Assembly: GCF_900109035.1 (NCBI RefSeq)
Contig: NZ_FNYD01000015.1
Location: forward strand, 1 to 59,889
DNA length: 59,889 bases
Direction: 5' to 3'
Source: Cribrihabitans marinus
GTDB lineage: Bacteria > Pseudomonadota > Alphaproteobacteria > Rhodobacterales > Rhodobacteraceae
The notes under the pieces are model-generated. The model searched no databases and was not told where the DNA came from. It saw nothing but the letters and a program-made list of their open reading frames with translations. Numbering within the stretch: the stretch's first letter is position 1; the number at the start of each line of letters is the position of its first letter. This document shows positions 18,583 through 28,198 of the stretch, piece after piece. The position numbers were made by a program, and so were the translations under genes.

Positions 18583-19965
18583 ATGATCCGTATTCTACTG
18601 ACCGTGCTGGCCATCGGCCTCGCCACGCAGCCCCTGGCCGAAACCCGCGTGCCGGCCTCGCAGTCCGAGATTGCGCTGGGCTTTGCGCCGGTGGTGAAGC
18701 GTTCCGCGCCGGCGGTGGTGAACATCTATGCCAAGATCATAACCGAGGGCCGCGCCAATCCGCTGTTCTCGGATCCGTTCTTCCGGGACTTCTTCGGCGG
18801 GCGCGCGGCGCCGCGGCCGCAGGTGCGCAACTCGCTGGGCTCGGGCGTGATCCTCAGCCCGGACGGGTTTGTCGTGTCGAACTACCATGTCGTGGGCATG
18901 GCGTCCGAGATCCGCGTTGTCACCACCGACCGGCGGGAATTCGACGCCACCGTCGTGCTGGCGGACGAGGAAACCGATATCGCAATCCTCAAGCTGGCCG
19001 AGGCGCGCGACCTGCCGCATCTGAACCTGCGCGATTCCGATCATGTCGAGGTCGGCGAGCTGGCGCTGGCGATCGGCAACCCGTTCGGCGTGGGCCAGAC
19101 GGTCAGCAGCGGCATCGTGTCGGGCCTGGCGCGCACCGGAACCGCGACCGGCAATGCGCGCGGCTATTTCATCCAGACCGATGCGGCGATCAACCCCGGC
19201 AACTCGGGTGGGGCGCTGATCGACGTGAACGGAGACCTGATTGGCATCAACACCTCGATCCTGACACGGTCCGGCGGCTCGAACGGAATCGGCTTTGCGG
19301 TGCCGGCCAACCTGGTGGCCGAGTTCCTGCGTCAGGCGCAGGCCGGCAACCCGGAATTCGTGCGCCCCTGGGCGGGCATGACCGGCCAGTCGATGACCGC
19401 CGATATCGCCGAGTCGCTGGGCCTCGATCCGCCGATGGGGTTCGTCGTGGCCGACCTGCACAAGCTCAGCCCGTTTGCCGCCGCCGGGTTCCGCGCCGGT
19501 GACGTGATCACCCACATGGACGGGCAGGAAGTCAATTCACCGCCCGAGATGATGTTCCGCATGTCCGTGGCCGGGATCGGCGGCAGCTCGGTCGTCACTC
19601 GAATACGCGATGGCCGCGCCGAAGAGGCCGAGGTGTCGATGATCGCCGCGCCGGACGAGCCGCCGGCCCAGCGTACCATGCTGGATGACGGGACAATCCT
19701 GCCAGGCCTGGTTCTGGCGCGGGCCAACCCGGCGGTGATTGCCGATCTGGGCCTGCCGATCTCGGCCGAAGGCGTGGTTGTCGTCGATCCCGGCCGCTAT
19801 GGCGCACGGGCCGGGCTGCGGCGAGGTGACCAGATTGCGGCGGTCAACGGCGCCGCTATCGAGGCGCCCGCCGATGCAGAAGCCTTGCTGCGCGATCCGG
19901 GCCGCTGGCTTCAATTGGACGTGCTGCGCCAGGGCAAGCGGCTGTCGCTTCGGTTCCGGCTCTGA
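18583..19965 (+). CDS. Do-like periplasmic serine protease (DegP/DegQ/HtrA family)
   Basis: 460 residues. An N-terminal signal peptide (about 1-20, ending PLA-ET) precedes a trypsin-like domain with the triad His102 (SNYHVVG), Asp132 (EETDIAIL) and Ser208 (NPGNSGGAL), followed by two PDZ domains. It degrades or refolds damaged envelope proteins. Two ATGs compete: 18577 and 18583. The AGGGG at 18571-18575 is properly spaced only from 18583, so that start is chosen. It lies 3 bp before rarA and is probably co-transcribed with it. Confidence 0.93.
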   Translation: MIRILLTVLAIGLATQPLAETRVPASQSEIALGFAPVVKRSAPAVVNIYAKIITEGRANPLFSDPFFRDFFGGRAAPRPQVRNSLGSGVILSPDGFVVSNYHVVGMASEIRVVTTDRREFDATVVLADEETDIAILKLAEARDLPHLNLRDSDHVEVGELALAIGNPFGVGQTVSSGIVSGLARTGTATGNARGYFIQTDAAINPGNSGGALIDVNGDLIGINTSILTRSGGSNGIGFAVPANLVAEFLRQAQAGNPEFVRPWAGMTGQSMTADIAESLGLDPPMGFVVADLHKLSPFAAAGFRAGDVITHMDGQEVNSPPEMMFRMSVAGIGGSSVVTRIRDGRAEEAEVSMIAAPDEPPAQRTMLDDGTILPGLVLARANPAVIADLGLPISAEGVVVVDPGRYGARAGLRRGDQIAAVNGAAIEAPADAEALLRDPGRWLQLDVLRQGKRLSLRFRL

Positions 19966-19968
19966 GGG

Positions 19969-21294
19969 ATGGCGGATCTGTTCGACCAGGGCGCCAAGTC
20001 GCCGGATCCCGGACCGGAGGGCGGCGCCCCGCGACCGCTGGCCGACCGTCTGCGCCCCCGGACCGTTGCCGAGGTGATCGGCCAGGAGCAGATCCTCGGT
20101 CCCGAGGCGCCGCTGGGCGTGATGCTGGCCTCGGGCACACTGTCCAGCCTGGTGTTCTGGGGGCCGCCCGGGGTGGGCAAGACCACGATCGCGCGGCTTC
20201 TCGCGGATGAAACCGATCTGCATTTCGTGCAGATCAGCGCGATCTTCACCGGCGTTCAGGATCTGAAAAAGGTCTTCGAGGCGGCCAAGATTCGGCGCGG
20301 CAACGGCCAGGGCACATTGCTGTTCGTCGATGAGATCCACCGCTTCAACAAGGCGCAGCAGGACGGGTTCCTGCCGCATATGGAGGACGGCACGATCCTC
20401 CTAGTGGGCGCCACCACCGAGAACCCGTCCTTTGAGCTGAACGCCGCGCTGCTCAGCCGGGCGCAGGTTCTGGTGCTGGAAAGGCTGTCTCTCGCCGACC
20501 TGGAACGGCTGACCCAGCGGGCCGAAAAAGAACTGGGCCGCCCGCTGCCGCTGGGTCCCGACGCCCGCGATGCGCTGCAGGAGATGGCTGATGGCGACGG
20601 GCGGGCGCTGCTCAACCTGGTCGAACAGGTGGCGGCCTGGAAGGTCGACGCGCCGCTGGACCGCGAGGCGCTGTCGGCCCGGCTGATGCGGCGGGCCGCG
20701 AAATACGACAAGTCGGGCGACGAGCATTACAACCTGATCTCGGCCCTGCACAAATCGGTGCGCGGGTCGGATCCCGATGCCGCGCTCTACTGGCTGGCGC
20801 GGATGCTGAAGGGGGGCGAGGACCCACGCTATCTGGCGCGGCGTATCACCCGCATGGCGGTCGAGGATATCGGGTTGGCCGACCCGCAGGCGCAGTCGAT
20901 CTGCCTGCACGCCTGGCAGGTCTATGAACGCCTCGGCAGCCCCGAGGGCGAGCTGGCCCTGGCGCAGGCCGTGGTCTATCTGGCGCTGGCGCCGAAATCC
21001 AACGGGGCCTATGTCGGCTACAAGGCGGCGATGAAGTTGGCCGGGCAGACCGGCAGCGAACCGCCGCCCAAGCATATCCTCAACGCGCCTACCGGGCTGA
21101 TGAAGGAACAGGGCTATGGCGCCGGTTATGCCTATGACCACGATGCCGAGGGCGGGTTCTCTGGCCAGGACTACTTTCCCGAAGGCATCAAGCGGCCAGT
21201 GTTGTATCAGCCTGTCGAGCGCGGCTTCGAGCGCGAGCTGAAGAAACGCCTGGACTATTTCGCCAAGCTGCGGGCGCAGCGCGGCGAAACTTGA
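19969..21294 (+). CDS. rarA: Replication-associated recombination protein A (AAA+ ATPase)
   Basis: 441 residues of the RarA/MgsA/WRNIP1 family, which acts at stalled replication forks with SSB. Walker A GPPGVGKT is at 65-72 and Walker B LLFVDEIH at 117-124, followed by the clamp-loader-like lid and the C-terminal tetramerisation domain with YGAGYAYDHD. The start is 3 bp after the protease stop. crcB follows after 31 bp. Confidence 0.95.
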   Translation: MADLFDQGAKSPDPGPEGGAPRPLADRLRPRTVAEVIGQEQILGPEAPLGVMLASGTLSSLVFWGPPGVGKTTIARLLADETDLHFVQISAIFTGVQDLKKVFEAAKIRRGNGQGTLLFVDEIHRFNKAQQDGFLPHMEDGTILLVGATTENPSFELNAALLSRAQVLVLERLSLADLERLTQRAEKELGRPLPLGPDARDALQEMADGDGRALLNLVEQVAAWKVDAPLDREALSARLMRRAAKYDKSGDEHYNLISALHKSVRGSDPDAALYWLARMLKGGEDPRYLARRITRMAVEDIGLADPQAQSICLHAWQVYERLGSPEGELALAQAVVYLALAPKSNGAYVGYKAAMKLAGQTGSEPPPKHILNAPTGLMKEQGYGAGYAYDHDAEGGFSGQDYFPEGIKRPVLYQPVERGFERELKKRLDYFAKLRAQRGET

Positions 21295-21325
21295 CATCCG
21301 CACCCGCCCGCGCGACAGGGACGCC

Positions 21326-21706
21326 ATGTTTTCTTCGCTTCTCCACGTGGCGCTTGGCGGCGCTCTGGGCGCATCGCTGCGCTATCTCGCCGGGCTGGGC
21401 ATCCTGCGAATGATAGGCCATCAGCCGTTCCCGGTGGCGATCCTTGCCGTGAACGTGCTGGGCTCGTTCCTGATGGGCGTCTTCGTGGTGGCGGCGGCGC
21501 ATCGCGGGCTGACGCATCTGAGCCCGCTGGTGATGACCGGGATCCTGGGAGGGTTCACCACCTTTTCGGCCTTCTCGCTGGAAGCGGTGACGCTTTATGA
21601 ACGCGGGGCGGTGGGGCAGGCGGCACTTTATGTCGGGGCGTCGGTGATCCTGTCGATCGGCGGGCTGATGGCCGGTTTGGTGATTGCACGGGGGATTTGG
21701 GCATGA
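21326..21706 (+). CDS. crcB: Fluoride ion channel CrcB/Fluc
   Basis: 126 residues with four hydrophobic helices. The family marks are Asn43 in NVLGSFLMG and the phenylalanine-rich GGFTTFSAFS (75-84), which line the fluoride pores of the dual-topology dimer. It exports fluoride passively. No fluoride riboswitch was recognised upstream. The stop overlaps the start of the next gene by 4 bp. Confidence 0.95.
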   Translation: MFSSLLHVALGGALGASLRYLAGLGILRMIGHQPFPVAILAVNVLGSFLMGVFVVAAAHRGLTHLSPLVMTGILGGFTTFSAFSLEAVTLYERGAVGQAALYVGASVILSIGGLMAGLVIARGIWA

Positions 21707-22746
21707 GCGGTGTGCAGACGATTACCGTGGCCGAGGGCGATGGCGACCAGCGGCTGGACCGCTGGCTGCGCCGGCAGTTTCCGCATGTGCCGCAGGGCCG
21801 CATCGAGAAGATGTGCCGCAAGGGCGAGCTGCGGGTGGATGGCGGCCGGGTCAAGGCCTCGACGCGGCTGGAGGTGGGGCAGGCGGTGCGCGTGCCGCCC
21901 CTGCCCGAACCGGGTGCGGCGCCCGCGCCCAAGCCGGCCGCACCCAGCGCGGCGGATGCGAAGATGATCCGCGACTGCGTGATCTATCGCGACGATCACG
22001 TGATCGCGCTGAACAAGCCGCCAGGCCTGGCCGTGCAGGGCGGCAGCGCCCAGACCCGGCATGTGGACGGGCTGGCCGAGGCGCTGTGCTTCGATCTGGA
22101 CGAGGCGCCGCGACTGGTCCACCGGCTCGACAAGGACACCTCGGGCGTGCTGCTGATGGGCCGAACCCGCGAGGCCGCGCGGGCGCTGACCGCCGCCTTC
22201 CGCCACCGCGACACGCGCAAGATCTACTGGGCTCTGGTGGCCGGCGTGCCGACGCCCTATCTGGGCGAGATCAAGACCGGGCTGGTCAAGGCTGCGGGCC
22301 ACGGCGCCAAGGGCGAAGGCGAGAAGATGATCGCGATCCGCACCTCCGAGGTGTCGGACATGCCGGGGGCGAAACGGGCGCACACGCTCTATGCCACGCT
22401 GTTCCGGGTGGCCGGGCGCGCGTCCTGGGTGGCGATGGAGCCGGTCACGGGCCGGACCCATCAGCTGCGCGTGCACATGGCCGGGATGGGGCATCCGATC
22501 ATCGGCGACGGGAAATACGGCGGGTCGAGCCAGGAGAACATGGGCGACGGCTGGGGCGCCCAGCTGGGCGGCATCATCAGCAAGAAACTTCACCTTCACG
22601 CCCGCAGCATATCGTTCAAGCATCCCGAAACCGGGCGCACTGTTACAATCACCGCGCCGCTGCCGCAGCACATGAAAGACAGCTGGAACACGCTGGGCTG
22701 GACCGAGGATCTGGCTGCGAACGACCCGTTCGAGGCGCTGCAATGA
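21703..22746 (+). CDS. RluC-type 23S rRNA pseudouridine synthase
   Basis: 347 residues. An S4 RNA-binding domain occupies about 1-65, followed by a Pro/Ala linker and the RluA-family catalytic domain with HRLDKDTSG, whose Asp143 is the catalytic residue. By similarity it modifies large-subunit rRNA (RluC targets U955, U2504 and U2580 in E. coli); site specificity is inferred. Start ATG 21703 overlaps the crcB stop, and its stop overlaps the next start, so three genes are translationally coupled. Confidence 0.88.
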   Translation: MSGVQTITVAEGDGDQRLDRWLRRQFPHVPQGRIEKMCRKGELRVDGGRVKASTRLEVGQAVRVPPLPEPGAAPAPKPAAPSAADAKMIRDCVIYRDDHVIALNKPPGLAVQGGSAQTRHVDGLAEALCFDLDEAPRLVHRLDKDTSGVLLMGRTREAARALTAAFRHRDTRKIYWALVAGVPTPYLGEIKTGLVKAAGHGAKGEGEKMIAIRTSEVSDMPGAKRAHTLYATLFRVAGRASWVAMEPVTGRTHQLRVHMAGMGHPIIGDGKYGGSSQENMGDGWGAQLGGIISKKLHLHARSISFKHPETGRTVTITAPLPQHMKDSWNTLGWTEDLAANDPFEALQ

Positions 22747-23450
22747 GCGACTGGAAGCCCAAGCGGTTCTGGAAAGAGGCAACCGTGGTGGCGGACGCTG
22801 ACGGCCATTCCGTCGCCTTGGACGGCCGCCCTGTTCGAACCCCGGCCAAGGCGCTGCTGGTGCTTCCGACCCGCGCGATGGCCGAGGCGGTGGCCGCGGA
22901 ATGGGATGCGCAGGGCAAGGTGGTCGACCCCGAGTCCATGCCCGTCACCCGCTCGGCCAATGCCGCAATCGACAAGGTCCGGCCGCAACATGCCGAGGTC
23001 GCCGAGATGCTGGCCGCCTATGGTGATTCGGACCTGCTGTGCTATCGCGCCGATCACCCCGACGAACTGGTCGCGCGCCAGTCCGCGGCTTGGGATCCGC
23101 CGCTGGACTGGGCGGAAACCGAGCTGAGCGCCCGGTTGCTGCCGGCCGCGGGCGTGATTCACCGTCCACAAGATCCGCGCGCGCTGGCCGCACTTGGCCG
23201 CCGGGTCCACGCGATGAGCCCGTATCACCTGGCGGCGTTTCACGATCTCGTCAGCATGTCGGGGTCGCTGATCCTTGGATTTGCCGCCGCGCTGGACTGG
23301 GATCGCCCCGAGGCGATCTGGCAATTGTCGCGCCTGGACGAGCTTTGGCAGGAGGAGATCTGGGGCGTCGATGACGAGGCCCGCACCCTCGCAGAGCGAA
23401 AGGGCAAGGCGTTCATGCACGCTAAACGGTTCTACGACCTGGCCGGTTGA
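22743..23450 (+). CDS. ATP12-family F1-ATPase assembly chaperone
   Basis: 235 residues beginning MSDWKPKRFWKEATVV, matching the ATP12 family that in mitochondria binds F1 alpha before assembly; the bacterial family is largely confined to alphaproteobacteria. Typical segments include LDGRPVRTPAKALLVLPT and the C-terminal WQEEIWGVDDEA. It has no signal peptide and is cytosolic. It overlaps the preceding gene by 4 bp. Confidence 0.9.
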   Translation: MSDWKPKRFWKEATVVADADGHSVALDGRPVRTPAKALLVLPTRAMAEAVAAEWDAQGKVVDPESMPVTRSANAAIDKVRPQHAEVAEMLAAYGDSDLLCYRADHPDELVARQSAAWDPPLDWAETELSARLLPAAGVIHRPQDPRALAALGRRVHAMSPYHLAAFHDLVSMSGSLILGFAAALDWDRPEAIWQLSRLDELWQEEIWGVDDEARTLAERKGKAFMHAKRFYDLAG

Positions 23451-23674
23451 CCCTCTCGCGGGAGTTTTCCGGTCAGTGAAAGCGCGCCATGCGCGCGCTG
23501 CCCTAGCGGAAGCCTCCGGCAGCCCTTGTTTTCATGATAGGTGACTTGACCTTTGTCGGCTTATGCGACCAAACTCGGGCGCATTGAAGCGCCAATGTGC
23601 GTTTCGGTAATCGAACCGGCCGTAAAACAACGGCCGAACCGTCTCGATGGGCGGAACATCAGGAAGAGGTAAAA

Positions 23675-24691
23675 ATGAAGAAATCCGTATTTTTGGGCGC
23701 GCTCACCGTGGCCGGCCTGGCAGCTGGAGCAGCCGCGGCCGGAACGATGGACGACGTCAAGGCCCGTGGCACGCTGAACTGCGGTGTGACAACCGGCCTG
23801 GTCGGCTTTGCGGCACCGGATTCCAACGGGGAATGGAATGGGTTCGACGTGGCCGTGTGCCGCGCCGTGGCAGCCGCGGTTCTGGGCGACGCATCGGCGG
23901 TCGAATTCGTGCCGACGACCGGCAAGACGCGGTTCACCGCGCTGGCCTCGGGCGAGATCGACATGCTGGCCCGCAACACGACCTGGACCTTCAGCCGCGA
24001 CGTCGACCTCAAGTTCGAATTCGTCGGCGTGAACTACTATGACGGCCAGGGGTTCATGATCCCCAAGGAGCTGGGCGTGAGCTCGGCCAAGGAACTCGAC
24101 GGCGCGACGGTCTGCATCCAGACCGGCACCACGACCGAGCTGAACCTGGCGGATTTCTTCCGCTCGAACAACATCAGCTACGAGCCGGTCCCGATCGAGA
24201 CCAATGCCGAAGCGCAGCAGCAGTACCTGGCGGGCGCCTGTGACGTCTACACCACCGACGCTTCGGGCCTGGCCGCAACCCGCGCCACGTTCGAAAACCC
24301 GGGCGATCACGTCCTGCTGCCCGAGATCATCTCGAAAGAGCCGCTGGGCCCGCTGGTCCGTCACGGCGACAACGAGTGGGGCGATGTGGTCCGCTGGACC
24401 CTGAACGCGCTGATCTCGGCCGAAGAGCTGGGCGTCACGTCGACCAATATCGACGAGATGGCCGCCGGCACCGACAACCCGGAAATCAACCGTCTGCTGG
24501 GCACCGAAGGTACCTTGGGCGAGATGCTGGGTCTGGACGCCGAGTGGGCCATGCGCGCCATCAAGACCAACGGCAACTATGGTGAGATCTTCGCCAAGAA
24601 CATCGGCGAGGACACTCCGATCGGCCTGGCGCGCGGCCTGAACGCGCAGTGGACCGATGGCGGGCTGCTGTACTCGCCGCCGTTCCGGTAA
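23675..24691 (+). CDS. bztA: Amino-acid ABC transporter substrate-binding protein (BztA/AapJ type)
   Basis: 338 residues. A signal peptide of about 22 residues (MKKSVFLGALTVAGLAAGAAA) is followed by an SBP_bac_3 domain with CGVTTGLVGFAAPDSNGEW and the polar amino-acid binding pattern. In relatives it binds glutamate, glutamine, aspartate or asparagine. The ATG at 23675 follows AGGAAGAGG. A possible -35 (TTGACC at 23546-23551) lies upstream without a convincing -10. A terminator separates it from the permease genes. Confidence 0.92.
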   Translation: MKKSVFLGALTVAGLAAGAAAAGTMDDVKARGTLNCGVTTGLVGFAAPDSNGEWNGFDVAVCRAVAAAVLGDASAVEFVPTTGKTRFTALASGEIDMLARNTTWTFSRDVDLKFEFVGVNYYDGQGFMIPKELGVSSAKELDGATVCIQTGTTTELNLADFFRSNNISYEPVPIETNAEAQQQYLAGACDVYTTDASGLAATRATFENPGDHVLLPEIISKEPLGPLVRHGDNEWGDVVRWTLNALISAEELGVTSTNIDEMAAGTDNPEINRLLGTEGTLGEMLGLDAEWAMRAIKTNGNYGEIFAKNIGEDTPIGLARGLNAQWTDGGLLYSPPFR

Positions 24692-24703
24692 AACCTCATG
24701 CAA

Positions 24704-24730
24704 GGGGCGCAGGGCAACCTGCGCCCTTTT
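24704..24730 (+). terminator. Intercistronic hairpin between bztA and bztB
   Basis: Stem GGGCGCAGG / CCTGCGCCC around GCAA, followed by TTTTTGC. It probably allows partial read-through, giving more binding protein than membrane components, a usual pattern in ABC operons. Confidence 0.75.
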
Positions 24731-24820
24731 TGCATCAACGATAAGAAGGCCCGGCGAGCGGGAGCAGGGATCAACCCTGCCGCGGAACCGTCCGGGTCGA
24801 AACGGGGAAAACCATAGGTC

Positions 24821-26041
24821 ATGACCACAATCACTGACCCGCCGAAGGAGCAGTTTCGCCTGTCGATGCTGCTCAACGACACGCGGTATCGCAGCCTAAC
24901 CTTTCAATTCATCGCCTTGCTGTTGCTGATCGCGGCCTTCGCCTATCTGGGAAGCAACCTGATCACCAACCTGCGGGCCGCCGGTCTGAACATCTCGTAC
25001 GGGTTCCTGGGCGAACCGGCCGGGTACGACATCAACCAGCGGCCGATCGAATACACCAGCCAGTCGACCCATCTGCGCGCCTCGATCGTGGGGATCATCA
25101 ACACCCTGATTGTGGCTTTCCTGGCCTGTGTGACGGCGACCATCTTCGGCGTGATCGCCGGTGTCCTGCGCCTGTCGAAGAACTGGATCGTGCGCAAGCT
25201 GATGGCGATCTATGTCGAGGCGTTCCGGAACGTTCCGGTGCTGATCTGGATCCTGATCATCTTCTTCATCATGACCGCCGCGCTGCCTTCGGCGCGCGTC
25301 TATCTGGGCGAGGACCCGGAGCGCGACCTGTTCCTGGGCCTCTTCGCCTTCACCAATCGCGGGATCGTCATGCCGCTGCCGGTGTTTCAGCCGCTGGGCT
25401 GGGCCGTGCTCGGTGTCTTCATCGCGTCGGTCTTCGGGGTAATCGCCTATCGCCGCTATGCCACCAAACTGCTCTACGACACCGGCAAGCTGCTGCCGAT
25501 GGGCTGGCCGTCTCTGGCCATCCTGATCCTGCCGACGATCATCGCCTTCTACCTGCTGGGTCAGCCGATCACGCTGGACCGGCCCGACCCGCTGGCGAAC
25601 CGGTTCAACCTGCAGGGCGGCGTTACCATCCTGGGCTCGCTGATCGCGCTGTGGTTCGCGCTGGCGATCTATACCGGGGCCTTCATCGCCGAGAACGTGC
25701 GCGCCGGCATCCAGGCGATCTCGAAGGGCCAGACCGAAGCCGCGGCCTCTCTGGGCATGCGCCCGGGGCGGATCATGAACCTGGTGATCCTGCCGCAGGC
25801 GCTGCGGGTCATCATCCCGCCGCTGATCTCGAACTACCTCAACATCACCAAGAACAGCTCGCTGGCCATCGCCGTGGGCTACATGGACGTCACCGGCACG
25901 CTGGGCGGCATCACGCTGAACCAGACCGGGCGGGCGATCGAGACGGTTCTGCTGCTGATGCTCTTCTACCTGCTGATCTCGCTGGGCATCTCGGCGGTCA
26001 TGAACGTCTATAACAAGTCGATCCGGCTGAAGGAGCGCTGA
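24821..26041 (+). CDS. bztB: Polar amino-acid ABC transporter permease (BztB/AapQ type)
   Basis: 406 residues, larger than most HisM-type permeases, as in the bzt/aap subfamily: a long N-terminal extension with two membrane segments and a periplasmic insert precedes the conserved permease core. The EAA loop (EAAASLGMRPGRIMNLVILPQAL) near residue 306 contacts the ATPase. It forms a heterodimer with the next gene's product, 2 bp downstream. Confidence 0.92.
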   Translation: MTTITDPPKEQFRLSMLLNDTRYRSLTFQFIALLLLIAAFAYLGSNLITNLRAAGLNISYGFLGEPAGYDINQRPIEYTSQSTHLRASIVGIINTLIVAFLACVTATIFGVIAGVLRLSKNWIVRKLMAIYVEAFRNVPVLIWILIIFFIMTAALPSARVYLGEDPERDLFLGLFAFTNRGIVMPLPVFQPLGWAVLGVFIASVFGVIAYRRYATKLLYDTGKLLPMGWPSLAILILPTIIAFYLLGQPITLDRPDPLANRFNLQGGVTILGSLIALWFALAIYTGAFIAENVRAGIQAISKGQTEAAASLGMRPGRIMNLVILPQALRVIIPPLISNYLNITKNSSLAIAVGYMDVTGTLGGITLNQTGRAIETVLLLMLFYLLISLGISAVMNVYNKSIRLKER

Positions 26042-26043
26042 TA

Positions 26044-27336
26044 ATGGAAGAGCATCTCTCAGTCTCCTTCGTACGCACCGAGCCGCTGCCGCAACTGCCG
26101 CCGCCGGCAACCGAACAGGGTATCGTCAAGTGGCTGCGCGAGAACCTGTTCTCGGGCTGGCTGAACACGCTGCTGACGGTGCTGTCGCTGATCTTCATCT
26201 ACAAACTGGCCAGCGATACGCTGCCCTGGCTGCTCAACGGGATCTGGAACACCGACAGCCTGGCGGAGTGCCGCGAGATCCTGGATGGCACGACCGGCGC
26301 GTGTTTCTCGGTCCTGACGGACCGATGGAACCAGTTGCTGTTCGGGTTCAAATACCCGTCCGAGCAGTATTGGCGTCCGACGCTGGCCTTCGTCCTTCTG
26401 ATCGTCGCCGCGGCGCCCGTCCTGTTCTTCGACCTGCCGCGCAAGATGCTGATCTTCACCGGCCTCTACCCGTTCATCGCCTTCTACCTGATCTGGGGCG
26501 GCACGATCTGGACCCCGATTTTTGCGCTTCTGGGCTTTGTCGTCGGCTATGTGGTCTATTCGCGGCTGGTTCGGAACAGCTTTGCAACTGCGTTTTTCAG
26601 CGGTATCGCGGCTGCGCTGGTGTCGTGGTGGCTGGGCGGTTTCCTGACCGACCTTCTGGCGTCCGAGACCCCGGCGCTGGAGGCGGTGCAGTCGCGGGAC
26701 ATGGGCGGCTTCATGCTGAACATGATCCTGGGCACGGTCTGTGTCTCGCTGTCGCTGCCCATCGGCATCGTGCTGGCGCTGGGGCGGCAGTCGGACATGC
26801 CGATCATCAAGTGGATCTGCGTGGTTTTCATCGAGTTCATCCGCGGCGTGCCGCTGATCACCTTGCTGTTCGTCGCCAACGTGGTGCTGGCCTATTTCCT
26901 GCCGCCCGGCACGTCCTTCGACCTGATCCTGCGTGTCATCATCATGATCACCATGTTCGCCTCGGCCTATATCGCCGAGGTCATCCGGGGCGGTCTGGCC
27001 GCGCTGCCCAAGGGGCAGTACGAGGCCGCCGACAGCCTCGGGCTCGACTATGCGCAGGCGATGCGGCTGATCATCCTGCCGCAGGCGCTGAAGATCTCGA
27101 TCCCCGGCATCGTCAACGTGTCGGTAGGGCTGTTCAAGGACACCACACTGGTCTCGGTCATCTCGATGTTCGATCTTGTGGGCATGATCCGCGGGCCGAT
27201 CCTGGCCTCGACTGACTGGAACGGCGTCTACTGGGAACTGTTCCTGTTCGCTTCGCTGCTGTTCTTCGTCGTCTGCTACAGCATCTCGCAATACTCACAA
27301 TGGCTGGAGCGCCGTCTTCAGACCGACCATCGCTAG
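26044..27336 (+). CDS. bztC: Polar amino-acid ABC transporter permease (BztC/AapM type)
   Basis: 430 residues with about eight membrane segments. The C-terminal core has the EAA loop YEAADSLGLDYAQAMRLIILPQAL near residue 327. It pairs with the 24821 gene product. The start at 26044 is 2 bp after the bztB stop, behind GAAGGAGCGCTGATA. Confidence 0.92.
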   Translation: MEEHLSVSFVRTEPLPQLPPPATEQGIVKWLRENLFSGWLNTLLTVLSLIFIYKLASDTLPWLLNGIWNTDSLAECREILDGTTGACFSVLTDRWNQLLFGFKYPSEQYWRPTLAFVLLIVAAAPVLFFDLPRKMLIFTGLYPFIAFYLIWGGTIWTPIFALLGFVVGYVVYSRLVRNSFATAFFSGIAAALVSWWLGGFLTDLLASETPALEAVQSRDMGGFMLNMILGTVCVSLSLPIGIVLALGRQSDMPIIKWICVVFIEFIRGVPLITLLFVANVVLAYFLPPGTSFDLILRVIIMITMFASAYIAEVIRGGLAALPKGQYEAADSLGLDYAQAMRLIILPQALKISIPGIVNVSVGLFKDTTLVSVISMFDLVGMIRGPILASTDWNGVYWELFLFASLLFFVVCYSISQYSQWLERRLQTDHR

Positions 27337-27345
27337 GAGGCCGCA

Positions 27346-28113
27346 ATGGCTGAAACTGCACAAATGAAAGTGTCCGACGAGGTCGCGATCACCATCCAGG
27401 GCATGAACAAGTGGTTCGGCAGCTTTCACGTGCTGCGCGACATCAACCTGACCGTCTATCAGGGCGAGCGCATCGTGATCTGCGGCCCCTCGGGCTCGGG
27501 CAAGTCCACGCTGATCCGCTGCATCAACGCGCTGGAAGAGCACCAGCAGGGGTTGATCGAGGTGGACGGCACTGTGCTGTCCTCGGATCTGAAGAACATC
27601 GACAAGATCCGGTCCGAGGTCGGGATGTGTTTCCAGCACTTCAACCTGTTCCCGCATCTGACGATCCTGGAAAACTGCACGCTGGCGCCGATCTGGGTGC
27701 GCAAGACGCCCAAGCGCGAGGCCGAGGAAACGGCGATGCATTTCCTGGAGAAAGTGAAAATCCCGGAGCAGGCCGACAAGTATCCCGGTCAGCTTTCGGG
27801 TGGCCAGCAGCAGCGGGTGGCCATTGCCCGGTCGCTGTGCATGAAGCCGCGGATCATGCTGTTCGACGAACCGACTTCGGCGCTCGATCCCGAGATGATC
27901 AAGGAAGTGCTCGACACCATGATCGAGCTGGCCGAGGAAGGTATGACGATGCTCTGCGTGACCCACGAGATGGGCTTTGCCCGGCAGGTGGCGAACCGGG
28001 TGATCTTCATGGACGAAGGTCAGATCGTGGAACAGAACGAACCCGAAGAGTTCTTCAACAACCCGCAGAGCGACAGGACCAAGCTGTTCCTCAGCCAGAT
28101 CCTCGGGCACTGA
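27346..28113 (+). CDS. bztD: Polar amino-acid ABC transporter ATPase (BztD/AapP type)
   Basis: 255 residues. Walker [10 protein letters not shown] is at 47-55, the signature LSGGQQQR at 150-157, Walker B MLFDEPT at 171-177 and the switch His in CVTHEMG near 205. It powers uptake through the two upstream permeases. A strong AGGAGG precedes the ATG. A terminator ends the operon. Confidence 0.94.
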   Translation: MAETAQMKVSDEVAITIQGMNKWFGSFHVLRDINLTVYQGERIVICGPSGSGKSTLIRCINALEEHQQGLIEVDGTVLSSDLKNIDKIRSEVGMCFQHFNLFPHLTILENCTLAPIWVRKTPKREAEETAMHFLEKVKIPEQADKYPGQLSGGQQQRVAIARSLCMKPRIMLFDEPTSALDPEMIKEVLDTMIELAEEGMTMLCVTHEMGFARQVANRVIFMDEGQIVEQNEPEEFFNNPQSDRTKLFLSQILGH

Positions 28114-28132
28114 AGGCACCGGTTCCAAAAAG

Positions 28133-28165
28133 GCGGCCCCCGGTTTGTGAACCGGGGGCCGTTTC
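28133..28165 (+). terminator. Terminator after bztD
   Basis: A 12-bp stem (CGGCCCCCGGTT / AACCGGGGGCCG) with a TGTG loop followed by TTTCT. It separates the bzt operon from the convergent minus-strand genes. Confidence 0.85.
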
Positions 28166-28198
28166 TCTGCTCTGGCCGTGGCGGGCCGCCGGGGTGGT

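Noticed and set aside
21295-21325. Fluoride riboswitch before crcB
   Set aside because: The gap is only 31 bp and has no matching motif; the gene seems co-transcribed with rarA.
21684-23450. 588-residue open frame covering the rluC-type gene and the ATP12 gene
   Set aside because: Only its last 235 residues (the ATP12 protein) are real; the first part is the rluC-type gene read out of frame.
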